DNA of 64,000 bases from contig NZ_FOWP01000005.1 of assembly GCF_900115475.1 (NCBI RefSeq), forward strand, positions 310,001 through 374,000, in the 5' to 3' direction. Below the pieces are notes generated by a model. That model ran no database searches. It saw only the letters and a list, made by a program, of their open reading frames with translations, and was not told the origin of the DNA. Position 1 is the stretch's first letter. The number at the start of each line of letters is the position of its first letter. The translations under genes were made by a program, and so were the position numbers. Origin of the DNA: Ectopseudomonas composti. Its GTDB lineage: Bacteria > Pseudomonadota > Gammaproteobacteria > Pseudomonadales > Pseudomonadaceae. Below are positions 1-9,441 of this stretch, in pieces.

Positions 1-267
1 TTCCAGGTCGAGGAGTACATCGAGGCCTACACCGAATTGGGCCTGACCCTGGGCTCGGGGATCTACGGTGCGACCTTCTTCATGCTGACCGGATTTCACG
101 GTGCCCACGTCACCATGGGGGCGCTGATTCTGACGGTGATGCTGGTGCGCATCATGCGCGGGCACTTCGACTCGGAGAAACACTTCGGTTTCGAGGCTGC
201 GTCCTGGTACTGGCACTTCGTCGATGTGGTCTGGCTGGGCTTGTTCATCTTCGTCTATGTGCTTTGA
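1..267 (+). CDS. coxC: Cytochrome c oxidase subunit III, C-terminal part
   Basis: Open from the first base, so the N-terminus lies outside the window. The visible 88 residues are the end of the membrane subunit III of an aa3-type cytochrome c oxidase in the inner membrane. They contain the FHGAHVTMGA segment and end in the hydrophobic helix WHFVDVVWLGLFIFVYVL, both typical of the family. The genes that follow (SURF1, heme A synthase, heme O synthase, SCO1) are all cytochrome oxidase assembly factors, which supports the call. Subunit III helps stabilise the catalytic core and the proton uptake path. Confidence 0.95.
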   Translation, partial: FQVEEYIEAYTELGLTLGSGIYGATFFMLTGFHGAHVTMGALILTVMLVRIMRGHFDSEKHFGFEAASWYWHFVDVVWLGLFIFVYVL

Positions 268-272
268 GGCAG

Positions 273-476
273 CTACCAAGTGACATGAGACACCAGTTGC
301 CCTGAGTAGAAGCCCCAGGCGATCAGGGCGACGGTGATGGCGGTCAGCACCACACGGATTGTCAGTGCATTGACCACACGCGTACCGCGGCTGTCGTCCT
401 TGACCAGGAAGAACAGGCCGCTGAACAGACTGGCGATGGTAGCCAGCAACATGAGGACGATCGCGGCCTTGAGCAT
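273..476 (-). CDS. Twin transmembrane protein, DUF2909 family
   Basis: A 67-residue membrane protein read against the surrounding oxidase genes. It begins MLKAAIVLMLLATIASLFSG and has two hydrophobic helices (about residues 4-26 and 43-62) joined by a short charged loop (KDDSRGTR). Small two-helix proteins of this type sit next to coxC and the SURF1 gene in many pseudomonads; a role in oxidase assembly is only inferred from position. A longer in-frame start at 581 would overlap the SURF1 gene start, so the internal ATG at 476 was chosen. Biochemical function is unknown. Confidence 0.8.
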   Translation of the reverse strand: MLKAAIVLMLLATIASLFSGLFFLVKDDSRGTRVVNALTIRVVLTAITVALIAWGFYSGQLVSHVTW

Positions 477-546
477 GCGAGACTCCAGGGGAGTGGGTGA
501 TGCATCGCAGTATAGCCAGCCCGTCTGTGGTTCGCGGAGGCGCGCA

Positions 547-1278
547 ATGAGCGGTTTCCGTCCCGGCTGGCTGCCCAGCATTCTGGTGTTGCTGCTGATG
601 CCTGGCCTGGTGAGCCTGGGTTTCTGGCAGCTGCAGCGAGGCGAGGAGAAGCGCCAGCTGCTGGACAGTTTCGAGGCGCGGCGTCAGGCCGAGCCAATCG
701 GCCTCGAACAGCTCGAACCCATGCGTGACCCCGCCTACCGCCGCGTCCACCTGCGCGGTCATTTCGACTCCGAGCACAGCCTTTTGCTGGATAACCGCAT
801 CCGCGACGGCCATGCCGGCGTCGAGCTGTTGCAGCCGTTCTACGATCAGGCCAGCGGTCTCTGGGTGTTGCTCAACCGTGGCTGGTTGCCCTGGCCGGAT
901 CGGCGCACGCCTGTGCAGTTCGATACCCCCGATGGCGTGCTGCAGCTCAATGCCTGGATCTACGTGGCGCCATCCGGCGGCCTGAGTCTGCGATCCGGTG
1001 TGGCGTCCGAGGGCTGGCCACGGCTGATCACTCAGGTCGAGGCCGACAGTCTTTGGCGCCAGCTGGGCCGTGGCGGCCTGCCCTTCGAGACGCGCCTGGA
1101 GCCGGGGCCTGCCAGCTATCGCGTCGACTGGCCAATCGTGGCCATGAGCCCCAGCAAGCATCTGGGTTATGCGGTGCAGTGGTTTGCCTTGGCTGCTGCG
1201 CTGCTTGGCCTGTTCATTTATCTCGGAATTCACAATGCACGGGAGCATCGTCATGAACCCAGCCATCGCCATGCCTGA
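547..1278 (+). CDS. SURF1 family cytochrome oxidase assembly protein
   Basis: A 243-residue inner-membrane protein needed for insertion of heme a into cytochrome oxidase subunit I in the families studied. It shows the SURF1 layout: an N-terminal helix (residues about 10-25) followed by GFWQLQRGEEKR, a periplasmic domain with the NRGWLP motif, and a C-terminal helix beginning YAVQWFALAAALLGLF. The ATG at 547 is chosen over in-frame starts further upstream (from 334) because the helix then falls at the N-terminus as expected. It overlaps the next gene by 26 bases, suggesting translational coupling. Confidence 0.9.
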   Translation: MSGFRPGWLPSILVLLLMPGLVSLGFWQLQRGEEKRQLLDSFEARRQAEPIGLEQLEPMRDPAYRRVHLRGHFDSEHSLLLDNRIRDGHAGVELLQPFYDQASGLWVLLNRGWLPWPDRRTPVQFDTPDGVLQLNAWIYVAPSGGLSLRSGVASEGWPRLITQVEADSLWRQLGRGGLPFETRLEPGPASYRVDWPIVAMSPSKHLGYAVQWFALAAALLGLFIYLGIHNAREHRHEPSHRHA

Positions 1279-1831
1279 GGTGCCCCGCAAGGGCCGGGGG
1301 CGTTTGCAGCTTCTGCTGATTCTGGCCATCACCATCGGCCCGATGTTCCTGGCCAGTGCCATGTACCAGTGGCGCTTCTGGGTGCCGGAGACGCGCAATT
1401 ACCACGGTGTGCTGATCGGCGATGGTCGCACCCTGGCCGATCTCGGCGTGCAGGGCGAAGTGGAGCGGCAGTGGCAGATTCTGGTGACGGCACCTGGCGC
1501 GTGCGAGGCGGACTGTCAGCAGCTGGTGTACCTGGCGCGGCAGATCCAGATCGGCCTCAATCGCGAGACCTCGCGGGCCAGCCATGGTCTGGCCCTGGCC
1601 GAGCCGCTGAGCGCCGAGTACGACGCCACGCTCAAGCGCGAGTACCCACAACTTGGACGCTATCAGCTGGACCTCCAGGCCTACGACAAGGCCGCCGAGG
1701 CGGTGCCGGGTGCGCAGCTTTGGCTGGTCGACCCACACGGCAATCTGGTGTTGCGTTATCCGGCCGGCAGCAACGGCAAGGCGATCCTCGATGACCTGCG
1801 CTACCTGCTGAAAATTTCCCTGATCGGTTGA
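1253..1831 (+). CDS. SCO-like membrane-anchored protein of the cox operon
   Basis: A 192-residue protein with one N-terminal membrane helix (about residues 20-40, LQLLLILAITIGPMFLASAM) and a periplasmic domain. The domain has GACEADC, a C-x3-C pair where SCO proteins bind copper, and ends with LWLVDPHGNLVLRYPAG, which resembles the SCO/thioredoxin-fold end. Pseudomonas genomes carry this gene between SURF1 and heme A synthase, usually annotated as hypothetical. The ATG at 1253 follows a GGGAG ribosome site; an ATG at 1235 has a weaker one. A role in copper delivery or thiol chemistry during oxidase assembly is inference. Confidence 0.75.
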   Translation: MNPAIAMPEVPRKGRGRLQLLLILAITIGPMFLASAMYQWRFWVPETRNYHGVLIGDGRTLADLGVQGEVERQWQILVTAPGACEADCQQLVYLARQIQIGLNRETSRASHGLALAEPLSAEYDATLKREYPQLGRYQLDLQAYDKAAEAVPGAQLWLVDPHGNLVLRYPAGSNGKAILDDLRYLLKISLIG

Positions 1832-1886
1832 CGCTGTGCTCCATCCATAACCACAGAGCGCCCAGCCCATTGCCCAAGGAGTCGAC

Positions 1887-2945
1887 ATGCACAAGCCCGG
1901 TTACCGTCTAGCATTGTTCGCGACCCTTCTGACCGTGGTGGTCGTGCTACTGGGGGCCTACACCCGGCTCACCCATGCCGGCCTGGGCTGCCCGGATTGG
2001 CCAGGCTGTTACGGCTTTCTCGGCGTACCGATGAGCGAGCACAAGCAGGCCATCGCCGAGGCTCGCTTTCCCGAGGCGCCGGTTGAGGTCGCCAAGGGCT
2101 GGTACGAGATGATTCATCGCTACTTCGCTGGCGCTCTTGGGCTGGTGATCTTGGCCATCGCGATCCAGGCCTTCCGCCGCCGCGAAGAGCCGGCGCAGCC
2201 GCTGAAGTTGCCTTTGGTGATTCTCGCGCTGGTGATCCTGCAAGGGGCGTTCGGCATGTGGACGGTCACCCTGCAGCTGTGGCCGCAGGTGGTCACCGCC
2301 CACCTGCTTGGCGGTTTCGCCACGTTGAGCCTGCTGACCTTGCTGACTTTGCGCCTATCCGGGCGCTTCGCCCCGCTGCAGCTGCCGGGACGCCTGCGTG
2401 CCCTGGCGGCTGCCTGCCTGCTGCTGGTGATCGGGCAGATCGTCCTGGGCGGTTGGGTCAGTTCCAACTACGCCGCGGTCGCTTGCGTCGACCTACCCAC
2501 GTGCCATGGGGAATGGTGGCCGGCGATGGATTTCGGCAAGGGCTTTCATCTCACCCAACACATCGGCCCCAATTACCTCGGCGGGCAGCTCGACAGTGAC
2601 GCGCGCACCGCGATTCACATGAGCCACCGTCTCGGTGCGCTGCTGGTCACGCTGGCACTGCTGGCGCTGGCCTGGCAGTTGCGCGGCGCCAAGCTGCCGC
2701 GTCTGGCCGGACTGTTGCTGCTGGCGCTGGCGCTGCAGGTCTGTCTGGGCATCAGTAACGTGGTCTTCCATCTGCCGCTGCTGGTGGCGGTAGCCCATAA
2801 CGCAGGCGGTGCGGCGCTGCTACTGACGATGGTGTTGATCAACTACCGCCTCAGGGCTGTTTCCGCCGTGACGCGCGATGCATCCGATCGTGTCGGCACG
2901 CGTGCAGTGATCGCTTCCCGCGCTCTGCTGCCGGCCGGCAAATAA
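1887..2945 (+). CDS. ctaA: Heme A synthase (COX15/CtaA)
   Basis: A 352-residue polytopic membrane protein that oxidises the C8 methyl of heme O to give heme A. About eight helices are visible. Conserved family landmarks include an early [10 protein letters not shown] loop with a cysteine pair, HRYFAGALG, a second [11 protein letters not shown] cysteine pair in the middle, [10 protein letters not shown] and the late [11 protein letters not shown] with heme-ligand histidines. It lies 19 bases ahead of cyoE, whose product supplies heme O, so the two act in sequence. Confidence 0.93.
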   Translation: MHKPGYRLALFATLLTVVVVLLGAYTRLTHAGLGCPDWPGCYGFLGVPMSEHKQAIAEARFPEAPVEVAKGWYEMIHRYFAGALGLVILAIAIQAFRRREEPAQPLKLPLVILALVILQGAFGMWTVTLQLWPQVVTAHLLGGFATLSLLTLLTLRLSGRFAPLQLPGRLRALAAACLLLVIGQIVLGGWVSSNYAAVACVDLPTCHGEWWPAMDFGKGFHLTQHIGPNYLGGQLDSDARTAIHMSHRLGALLVTLALLALAWQLRGAKLPRLAGLLLLALALQVCLGISNVVFHLPLLVAVAHNAGGAALLLTMVLINYRLRAVSAVTRDASDRVGTRAVIASRALLPAGK

Positions 2946-2964
2946 CCCATCAAGGAGAAATGCC

Positions 2965-3864
2965 ATGGCGACAATGCTACGAGCTCACTCCGAACATGCC
3001 TCCTGGCGTGATTATCTGGAACTGACCAAGCCACGGGTGGTGATGCTGATGCTGATCACCTCGCTGGTCGGCATGTTCCTCGCTACGCGTGCCGGCGTGC
3101 CCTGGGCCGTGCTGCTGTTCGGCAATCTGGGCATCGGCCTGTGTGCGGGGGCTGCCGCGGCGGTCAACCATGTGGTGGACCGCCGCATCGACTCGATCAT
3201 GGCGCGTACGCACAAGCGTCCGGTCACGGCTGGGCGCGTCTCGCCAGTGGCGGCACTGGCCTTCGCGCTGCTGCTAGCCGTCGCCGGTATGAGCCTGTTG
3301 CTGGTGTTCACCAATGAGCTGGCCGCCTGGCTCACCCTCGCCTCGTTGCTCGGTTACGCGGTGATCTACACCGGCTTTCTCAAGCGCGCCACGCCGCAGA
3401 ACATCGTCATCGGTGGCCTGGCTGGCGCTGCACCGCCGCTACTGGGCTGGGTCGCCGTCACCGGTCATCTCAGTGCCGAGCCGCTGCTGCTGGTGTTGAT
3501 CATTTTTGCCTGGACGCCGCCGCACTTCTGGGCGCTGGCCATTCATCGCAAGGAGGAGTACGCCAAGGCCGACATTCCCATGCTGCCGGTGACCCACGGC
3601 GAGCACTACACCAAGGTCCATATCCTGCTCTATACCCTGGCGATGTTCGCGGTGACCCTGCTGCCCTACGCCATTCACATGAGCGGGCCGCTGTACCTGG
3701 TTTGCGCCCTGTTGTTGGGCGGCCGCTTCCTGCACTGGGCCTGGGTGCTGTACCGTGACAGCAAACCGCACGCAGCGATCAACACCTTCAAGTACAGTAT
3801 CTGGTACCTGTTCCTGTTGTTCATCGCCTTGCTGGCGGACCACTATCTGCTGTTGAACATCTAG
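2965..3864 (+). CDS. cyoE: Protoheme IX farnesyltransferase (heme O synthase)
   Basis: A 299-residue UbiA-superfamily prenyltransferase (CyoE/CtaB) that adds a farnesyl group to protoheme to make heme O in the inner membrane. The first aspartate-rich motif is present ([19 protein letters not shown], near residue 67), the second conserved loop is [10 protein letters not shown] followed by the charged [12 protein letters not shown], and about nine helices can be drawn. An AAGGAG-type site precedes the ATG. The gene completes the heme a pathway with ctaA just upstream. Confidence 0.95.
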   Translation: MATMLRAHSEHASWRDYLELTKPRVVMLMLITSLVGMFLATRAGVPWAVLLFGNLGIGLCAGAAAAVNHVVDRRIDSIMARTHKRPVTAGRVSPVAALAFALLLAVAGMSLLLVFTNELAAWLTLASLLGYAVIYTGFLKRATPQNIVIGGLAGAAPPLLGWVAVTGHLSAEPLLLVLIIFAWTPPHFWALAIHRKEEYAKADIPMLPVTHGEHYTKVHILLYTLAMFAVTLLPYAIHMSGPLYLVCALLLGGRFLHWAWVLYRDSKPHAAINTFKYSIWYLFLLFIALLADHYLLLNI

Positions 3865-3912
3865 CAAGCTGTGGCGTGGCAGACGGTTTGCAAAAGCTAG
3901 CTAAGGGATTTC

Positions 3913-4545
3913 ATGACTCGTACCCATACAACGGTTTTCGTTCTTGTCGCTATCGTGGCCCTGGTGCTGGGGCTTACCGTCAACAAGGTGCTCAGTAGCA
4001 AGGGCCAGGGTGATCCGGCCGTGTTGCTCGATGCCGGTATCGTCCTGCTGCCGCAGAACCGCAGCCTGCCCGCGCTGAGCCTGGTCGATCAGGACGGCAA
4101 AGAGGTCGTGGTCGATCAGCTCAAGGGCGACTGGACGCTGCTGTTCTTCGGCTACACCTTCTGCCCGGACATCTGCCCGGCGACCTTAGCGCAACTGCGT
4201 CAACTGCAGAGCCAGCTGCCCGAGGAAACTCGCGCGCGGCTGAACGTAGTGATGGTCAGCGTCGACCCTCATCGCGATACACCGGAGCAACTGAGCAAAT
4301 ACCTGAACTACTTCGATGCCGGCTTCAAAGGCCTGACCGGAGAAGAGGCGACCCTGCAGAAGTTCGCCAACTCGGTGAGCATTCCCTACATCCCGGCTGA
4401 TACCAGCAAGGAAAACTACACCGTCGATCACAGCGGCAATCTGGTGATCATCGGTCCGGATGGCACCCAGCGTGGTTTCATCCGTGCGCCGATCAACAAC
4501 GCCAAGTTGGCGGCGCAATTGCCGGGCCTGGTTTCGGGTAGCTGA
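3913..4545 (+). CDS. SCO1/SenC family copper chaperone
   Basis: A 210-residue membrane-anchored thioredoxin-fold protein that delivers copper to the CuA site of cytochrome oxidase subunit II. It has an N-terminal helix (residues about 8-25), the copper-binding motif GYTFCPDICPATL near residue 85 and the distal histidine in YTVDHSGNLVIIGPDG. Length is normal for the family. It is the last gene of the cytochrome oxidase assembly run; the following 259 bases hold repeats only. Confidence 0.93.
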   Translation: MTRTHTTVFVLVAIVALVLGLTVNKVLSSKGQGDPAVLLDAGIVLLPQNRSLPALSLVDQDGKEVVVDQLKGDWTLLFFGYTFCPDICPATLAQLRQLQSQLPEETRARLNVVMVSVDPHRDTPEQLSKYLNYFDAGFKGLTGEEATLQKFANSVSIPYIPADTSKENYTVDHSGNLVIIGPDGTQRGFIRAPINNAKLAAQLPGLVSGS

Positions 4546-4620
4546 TCCGCCGGGTGTGCTGCGCACCGCTATTACCAGCATTTCCCGGATTTCATCCGGG
4601 CTACGGCCCTGACGCAGACC

Positions 4621-4790
4621 TGTAGGCTGGGTTAGCGGCGCAAAGCCCCGGTCTCGTATACGCAATTGAACCTGGCGCGCCGCGTAACCCACCAGGCAAG
4701 GGATGGCGTTGCGCCGACGGTGGGTTACGCCGCCGCAGGAACAGAGAGTGATTCAGCAATGTGTCGCAGGCGGCTAACCCACCCTACGAA
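4621..4790. repeat. Cluster of four alternating REP-like palindromic units
   Basis: The non-coding stretch between the SCO1 and thrB ends holds four related GC-rich units in alternating orientation: GGCTGGGTTAGCGGCGC (near 4625), GCGCCGCGTAACCCACC (near 4677), GGTGGGTTACGCCGCCGC (near 4719) and GCGGCTAACCCACC (near 4770). Pairing of neighbours would give stem-loops. The two flanking genes converge, so the cluster may also terminate transcription in both directions. This is an extragenic repeat family; no ORF is supported here. Confidence 0.75.
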
Positions 4791-4804
4791 TCGCGTCGAT
4801 CGTC

Positions 4805-5755
4805 CTACAGCGCGAACGGCAGGGGCAGGTTGACCTGCTGACGCTGCGCCAGGCGACGCTGGAACTCACCCGGATCATGAATCAGCACTTCCTGTCCGGC
4901 GAACGACTCGGCGGCGATCAGGCGTGACAACCAGAAACGCAAGCACGCCACCCGCAGCATGGCCGGCCACAGTTCTGCCTCGGCTGCCGTGAAGGGCCGC
5001 TGCGCCGCATAGGCGCCGAGCAGTGCGCGGGCACGGGCGCCATCGAGGCTGCCGTCTTCGTGCGAGCACCAGTCGTTCAGGGTGATAGCCAGGTCGTAGA
5101 GCATCGGCCCGGAACAGGCGTTATAGAAGTCGATCACCCCAGCCAGGTGGTTGCCGTCGAACAGCACGTTGTCGCGGAACAGGTCGGCATGCAGGTTGGC
5201 GCGCGGCAGGGCGAGGATGCGCGGCTTCAGCTCGGCGATCTCGGCCAGCGCATCACGCAGTAGCGGTAATGCCTGTTCATCGAGCTTCAGCGCCTGGCTC
5301 GGGCCTTCGGCTAGCATCCAGTCCAGGCCACGGTCGCTGCGACGCTCCACCGGCTGTTCGCGAGTCGCCAGATGGATGCGGGCCAGCAGGCTACCCACTT
5401 CCTGGCAATGATGAGCATTGGCCTCGCGCACATGCTTGCCGGAAAGCCGGGGCTGCAATAGCGCCGGTTTCTCCGCCAGGGTGCGCAGCGCCTCGTCGTC
5501 CTGCGTGCGTAGGGCGTAGGGCACCGGCAGGCCGGCGTCGTGGAGCACGTCGAGCAATTCGATGAAGAACGGCAGATCGGCCACCGGGCCGCGTTCGACC
5601 AGGGTCAGGACATATTCGCCCTGCTCCAGGCTGACGAAGAAGTTGCTGTTTTCGCTGCCCGCAGCAATGCCCTGGAAGTCACGCAACCGGCCAAGCCCAT
5701 AGGGAGCCAGGAAGACTTCGAGCTCATGACGCTCCAGGGGGGTGAATACCGACAT
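4805..5755 (-). CDS. thrB: Homoserine kinase (ThrB, aminoglycoside phosphotransferase fold)
   Basis: A 316-residue homoserine kinase of the APH-fold type found in pseudomonads, phosphorylating L-homoserine in threonine biosynthesis. It opens [20 protein letters not shown], followed by GSENSNFFV, the nucleotide loop of this family. The catalytic segment is [12 protein letters not shown] (near residue 203, HxDxxxxN) and the metal-binding DFYNACSG follows at about residue 228. A 17-base gap separates it from the upstream DUF2782 gene on the same strand, so the two are probably co-transcribed. Confidence 0.93.
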   Translation of the reverse strand: MSVFTPLERHELEVFLAPYGLGRLRDFQGIAAGSENSNFFVSLEQGEYVLTLVERGPVADLPFFIELLDVLHDAGLPVPYALRTQDDEALRTLAEKPALLQPRLSGKHVREANAHHCQEVGSLLARIHLATREQPVERRSDRGLDWMLAEGPSQALKLDEQALPLLRDALAEIAELKPRILALPRANLHADLFRDNVLFDGNHLAGVIDFYNACSGPMLYDLAITLNDWCSHEDGSLDGARARALLGAYAAQRPFTAAEAELWPAMLRVACLRFWLSRLIAAESFAGQEVLIHDPGEFQRRLAQRQQVNLPLPFAL

Positions 5756-5772
5756 ATCAGACCTTAATTGCC

Positions 5773-6057
5773 TTACCAGCTAAAGATTTCCCAGGACGGG
5801 ATCAGCATGTCCGGGTCATCCGAACGTACGAAGTTGCCGTCGCTGCCATCGGCGCGAACGAGAAAGTAGGGTTTACCGTTCTTCGGGATGACCTTGATGG
5901 CGTAGAGGAAGCCATTGACCCGGTATTCCTGAATGGTTCGGTCGCCGTCCTGGCGGATGGTCACATCCGGGTCGCCGGATACCGGATCTTCGGCGTGAGC
6001 GGCAAGCGGCAGGCAGGTCAGCAGGCAGGCCAGCAACAGGCGATTCAATGTACCCAT
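5773..6057 (-). CDS. DUF2782 family periplasmic protein
   Basis: A 94-residue protein with a clear signal peptide ([22 protein letters not shown], cleavage after AHA). The mature part is short, acidic and contains [19 protein letters not shown] and a predicted beta-rich end. This family sits beside thrB and polA in Pseudomonas genomes; its function is not known. It starts 75 bases from the divergent polA start, so the two share a promoter region. Confidence 0.85.
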   Translation of the reverse strand: MGTLNRLLLACLLTCLPLAAHAEDPVSGDPDVTIRQDGDRTIQEYRVNGFLYAIKVIPKNGKPYFLVRADGSDGNFVRSDDPDMLIPSWEIFSW

Positions 6058-6132
6058 GGTAATCTTGCTCCTTCGTTGTTCACCGATGCAGCCATTCTAC
6101 CGCTGCACCCGCCGAAAAGGTTGATCCCGCGC

Positions 6133-8928
6133 ATGAGCCAAGCTCCCCTCGTTCTGGTCGACGGTTCCTCGTATCTGTACCGCGCCTTCCACGCCCTGCC
6201 GCCGCTGACCACTTCCAAGGGCCTGCCCACCGGAGCGGTCAAGGGCGTGCTGAACATGCTCAAGAGCCTGCGCAAGCAGTACCCCAACAGCCCCTTTGCC
6301 GTGGTCTTCGACGCCAAGGGCGGCACCTTCCGTGACGAGCTGTTCGCCGAGTACAAGGCCAATCGCCCGTCCATGCCGGACGAGCTGCGCGTCCAGGTCG
6401 AGCCGCTGCATGCGAGCGTACGTGCCCTGGGCCTGCCGCTGCTGTGCGTCGAAGGCGTGGAAGCTGACGACGTGATCGGCACTTTGGCGCGCCAGGCCGC
6501 CGGGGAAAAGCGCGATGTGGTCATCTCCACCGGCGACAAGGACATGGCGCAGTTGGTCTGCCCGCACGTTACGCTGGTCAACACCATGACCGGAAGCGTC
6601 TACGACGCCGATGGCGTGAAAGAGAAATTCGGTGTCGGCCCTGAGCTGATCATCGACTACCTGGCACTGATGGGCGACAAGGTCGACAACATCCCGGGCG
6701 TGCCCGGCGTCGGTGAGAAAACCGCTCTCGGTCTGCTGGTTGGCATCGGCGGCGGCCTCGATGTGCTTTACGCCAACCTCGACAAGGTGCCCGAGTTGCC
6801 GATTCGTGGCGCCAAGGGCCTGCCGGCCAAGCTCGAAGAGCACCGCGAGATGGCCTACCTGTCCTACCAACTGGCGACCATCAAGACCGACGTGCCGCTG
6901 AATATCGAGATCGAGTCGCTGCATCCCGGCGAGCCGGATCAGGCCGCGTTGGTGCAGCTCTATGGCGAGCTGGAATTCAAGAACTGGTTGGACGACCTGC
7001 TGCGCCAGAATAAGGCACTGGTGGCCAAGGCCGCAGCGCTGGCTGGCGATCTGTTCGCCGAGCCTGCTGGCGAAGCCGCCGAAGCAAGCGCTGAACCAGC
7101 GCCAGCCAGCACCGGTGATTACCAGATGGTGCTGGAGCAGGCGCAGTTCGATGCCTGGTTGAAGAAACTGGAGCAGGCCGAACTGATCGCCTTCGACAGC
7201 GAGACCACCAGCATCGATGCCCAGCAGGCGCAGTTGGTCGGTCTGTCTTTTGCGGTCAAGGCTGGCGAAGCGGTCTATATCCCGCTGGCGCATTCCTACA
7301 TGGGCGTGCCACAGCAGCTCGACCGCGACGCGGTACTCAAGGCGCTCAAGCCGATTCTCGAAGACCCGGCCAAGGCCAAGGTCGGTCAGCACGCCAAGTA
7401 CGACATCAACGTCCTGGCCAATGCCAGTACGCCGATTGCGGTGCAAGGCGTGGCCTTCGACACCATGCTCGAGTCCTACGTGCTGGACTCCACCGCCACC
7501 CGTCACGACATGGACAGCCTGGCGCTGAAGTACCTGAACCACAGCACCATCCGCTTCGAGGACATCGCCGGCAAGGGTGCCAAGCAACTGACCTTCGACC
7601 AGATCGCCCTGGAGCAGGCCGGCCCCTACGCTGCCGAAGACGCCGACGTGACCCTGCGCCTGCACCAGGAGCTGTGGGGCCGTCTTGAAGCGGTGCCGTC
7701 CCTGGCCAAGGTGCTGCGCGACATCGAAATCCCGCTGGTGCCGGTGTTGGCGCGTATCGAGCGCAACGGCGCGCTGGTCGACGCCAAGCTGCTCGGCGAG
7801 CAGAGCGTCGAGCTTGGGGAAAAGCTGGTGGAGCTGGAGCGCAAGGCGTTCGAGATCGCCGGTGAGGAATTCAACCTGGCCTCGCCCAAGCAACTGGGCG
7901 TGATCCTCTATGAAAAACTCGGCTATCCGGTGATCAGCAAGACCGCCAAGGGCCAGCCCTCCACCGCTGAGGCGGTCTTGGCCGAACTGGCCGAGCAGGA
8001 CTTCGAGCTGCCCAAGGTGCTTATGCAGTACCGTTCCTTGAGCAAGCTCAAGAGCACCTACACCGACAAGCTGCCGGAGCAGATCAACCCGCGTACCGGG
8101 CGCATCCACACCAGCTACCATCAGGCGGTGGCCGCCACTGGCCGCCTGTCCTCCAGCGATCCGAACCTGCAGAACATCCCGATCCGCACCGCTGAAGGCC
8201 GACGCATCCGTCAGGCCTTCGTCGCGCCCAAGGGCTACAAGCTGATGGCAGCGGACTATTCGCAGATCGAACTGCGCATCATGGCCCACCTCGCCAAGGA
8301 TGAAGGCCTGCTGGACGCCTTCCGTCATGACCTGGACGTGCACAAGGCCACCGCTGCGGAAGTGTTCGGCGTGGCGCTGGACGAGGTGACCAGCGATCAG
8401 CGGCGCAAGGCCAAGGCCATCAATTTCGGCCTGATCTACGGCATGAGCGCCTTCGGCCTGGCCAAGCAGATCGACGTCGAACGCAAGGAAGCGCAGGCCT
8501 ATATCGACCGCTACTTCGCTCGCTATCCGGGTGTGCTGACCTACATGGAAAGCACTCGCGCCCAGGCAGCCGAGCAGGGTTATGTGGAGACGGTCTACGG
8601 TCGTCGCCTGTACCTGCCGGAAATTCACGCGCAGAACCAGGCCATGCGCAAGGGCGCTGAGCGCGCGGCGATCAACGCGCCGATGCAAGGCACTGCAGCG
8701 GACATCATCAAGCGCGCCATGATCAAAGTGGACGGCTGGTTGCAGGACAGCGGCATCGACGCGCGCATCATCCTGCAGGTGCACGACGAACTGGTGCTGG
8801 AAGTGCGTGAGGAACTGATCGACGAGGTCAGCGCCAAACTCAAGCGCCTGATGAGTGGCGCTGCGGATCTGGACGTACCGCTGCTGGTGGAAGTGGGTGT
8901 CGGTGCCAATTGGGACGAGGCGCACTGA
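6133..8928 (+). CDS. polA: DNA polymerase I
   Basis: A 931-residue three-domain polymerase for repair and Okazaki fragment processing. Residues about 1-290 form the 5'-3' exonuclease ([36 protein letters not shown]). About 330-520 form the 3'-5' proofreading domain with intact acidic motifs ([20 protein letters not shown]). About 550-931 form the polymerase with [13 protein letters not shown] (motif A), [15 protein letters not shown] (O helix) and [10 protein letters not shown] (motif C). The ATG at 6133 begins [11 protein letters not shown], the normal N-terminus; an in-frame upstream extension would overlap the divergent gene and is not used. Confidence 0.98.
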   Translation: MSQAPLVLVDGSSYLYRAFHALPPLTTSKGLPTGAVKGVLNMLKSLRKQYPNSPFAVVFDAKGGTFRDELFAEYKANRPSMPDELRVQVEPLHASVRALGLPLLCVEGVEADDVIGTLARQAAGEKRDVVISTGDKDMAQLVCPHVTLVNTMTGSVYDADGVKEKFGVGPELIIDYLALMGDKVDNIPGVPGVGEKTALGLLVGIGGGLDVLYANLDKVPELPIRGAKGLPAKLEEHREMAYLSYQLATIKTDVPLNIEIESLHPGEPDQAALVQLYGELEFKNWLDDLLRQNKALVAKAAALAGDLFAEPAGEAAEASAEPAPASTGDYQMVLEQAQFDAWLKKLEQAELIAFDSETTSIDAQQAQLVGLSFAVKAGEAVYIPLAHSYMGVPQQLDRDAVLKALKPILEDPAKAKVGQHAKYDINVLANASTPIAVQGVAFDTMLESYVLDSTATRHDMDSLALKYLNHSTIRFEDIAGKGAKQLTFDQIALEQAGPYAAEDADVTLRLHQELWGRLEAVPSLAKVLRDIEIPLVPVLARIERNGALVDAKLLGEQSVELGEKLVELERKAFEIAGEEFNLASPKQLGVILYEKLGYPVISKTAKGQPSTAEAVLAELAEQDFELPKVLMQYRSLSKLKSTYTDKLPEQINPRTGRIHTSYHQAVAATGRLSSSDPNLQNIPIRTAEGRRIRQAFVAPKGYKLMAADYSQIELRIMAHLAKDEGLLDAFRHDLDVHKATAAEVFGVALDEVTSDQRRKAKAINFGLIYGMSAFGLAKQIDVERKEAQAYIDRYFARYPGVLTYMESTRAQAAEQGYVETVYGRRLYLPEIHAQNQAMRKGAERAAINAPMQGTAADIIKRAMIKVDGWLQDSGIDARIILQVHDELVLEVREELIDEVSAKLKRLMSGAADLDVPLLVEVGVGANWDEAH

Positions 8929-8937
8929 TCAGCCTGC

Positions 8938-8958
8938 GCCGCGGCGCAAAGCCGCGGC
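8938..8958 (+). terminator. GC-rich hairpin after polA
   Basis: Perfect 7-bp stem GCCGCGG / CCGCGGC with a 7-base loop, starting 10 bases after the polA stop. There is no long T tract, so it may be a weak terminator or an mRNA 3' stabiliser. Confidence 0.5.
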
Positions 8959-9028
8959 CGCTCTAGCGTTGGGGTTTCAGGGAATCAAAAAGCACTTTCT
9001 TATTGCAAATGGTTTTTAAGAGAGCGAT

Positions 9029-9056
9029 GAACTTTCCGCAAACCCGCCCGGTCAGA
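9029..9056 (+). promoter_or_regulatory. Candidate AlgU (sigma-22) promoter of the ErsA-like sRNA
   Basis: GAACTT at 9029-9034 and TCAGA at 9052-9056 with a 17-base spacer. The AlgU/RpoE consensus is GAACTT-N16/17-TCTGA, so only one base of the -10 differs. A start about 6 bases downstream would give a transcript of about 132 nt ending at the T tract near 9192. ErsA of P. aeruginosa is known to be AlgU-dependent and of that length. Confidence 0.7.
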
Positions 9057-9061
9057 GTTCA

Positions 9062-9193
9062 TGAATGGCCGTTAAGCCCTTCAATGCTCCTTTGTTGTGT
9101 TAAGTGTTGGCAGACATCTGAACCCCGCCCTAGCGGTTCAGACCTTAAACCCCGAACTTCTCCCTCCCCATACGAAGCTCGGGGTTTTTTTTG
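9062..9193 (+). ncRNA. ersA: ErsA-like small regulatory RNA (Spot 42 position)
   Basis: The polA-engB interval holds no credible ORF but has an envelope-stress-type promoter, a stretch rich in unpaired CU/UG sequence (for example TGCTCCTTTGTTGTG near 9085), and a strong Rho-independent terminator with eight T residues. The distance from the predicted start to the T tract is about 132 nt. In P. aeruginosa the sRNA ErsA lies in this interval, depends on AlgU and targets algC and oprD mRNAs. Position, promoter type and size all agree. The primary sequence identity to ErsA was judged from memory only. Confidence 0.72.
9150..9192 (+). terminator. Rho-independent terminator of the sRNA
   Basis: Stem CCCCGAACTTC (9150-9160) with GAAGCTCGGGG (9174-9184), one mismatch in 11 pairs and a 13-base loop, followed directly by eight T residues. 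It is a textbook Hfq-sRNA terminator. Confidence 0.9.
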
Positions 9194-9222
9194 TCTATAG
9201 AAAAGTGCCGCTAGCGGTATTC

Positions 9223-9440
9223 TGATGACCCTCTCCCATTGGGAGACGACTGCATGGATGCAGGAGGAAGGGCGACGCAGGACGCCAAAGCCGAGGGTGC
9301 CCGAAGGGCGGGAGAGGGCTTCTCTGATGCGCTTTCAAGTCAAAACGGGCGGCCGCAGCTCCGTAGGGTGTCGCGGGGCCACCTTGGCCGCGCGCACCGA
9401 ATACTCCCTACGATCCCGGTGCGCACAGCGCACCCTACGA
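9223..9440. repeat. Dispersed CCCTCTCCC / GGGAGAGGG repeat plus GTAGGGTG palindrome
   Basis: Starts TGATGACCCTCTCCCATTGG and ends GGGCGGGAGAGGG near 9318; the same frame of sequence recurs at 35052-35162, and related CCCTCTCC/GGAGAGGG units at 54592-54636 and 55072-55112. A second unit follows: GTAGGGTG near 9364 pairs with CACCCTAC near 9430. The stretch between the sRNA terminator and the engB stop is otherwise empty of genes. Confidence 0.7.
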
Positions 9441-9441
9441 C

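Noticed and set aside
6097..8925. A 942-codon open frame on the minus strand across polA
   Set aside because: It is a GC-driven antisense shadow: composition is Gln/His/Leu-rich, no motif is recognisable, and polA on the plus strand has all its domains.
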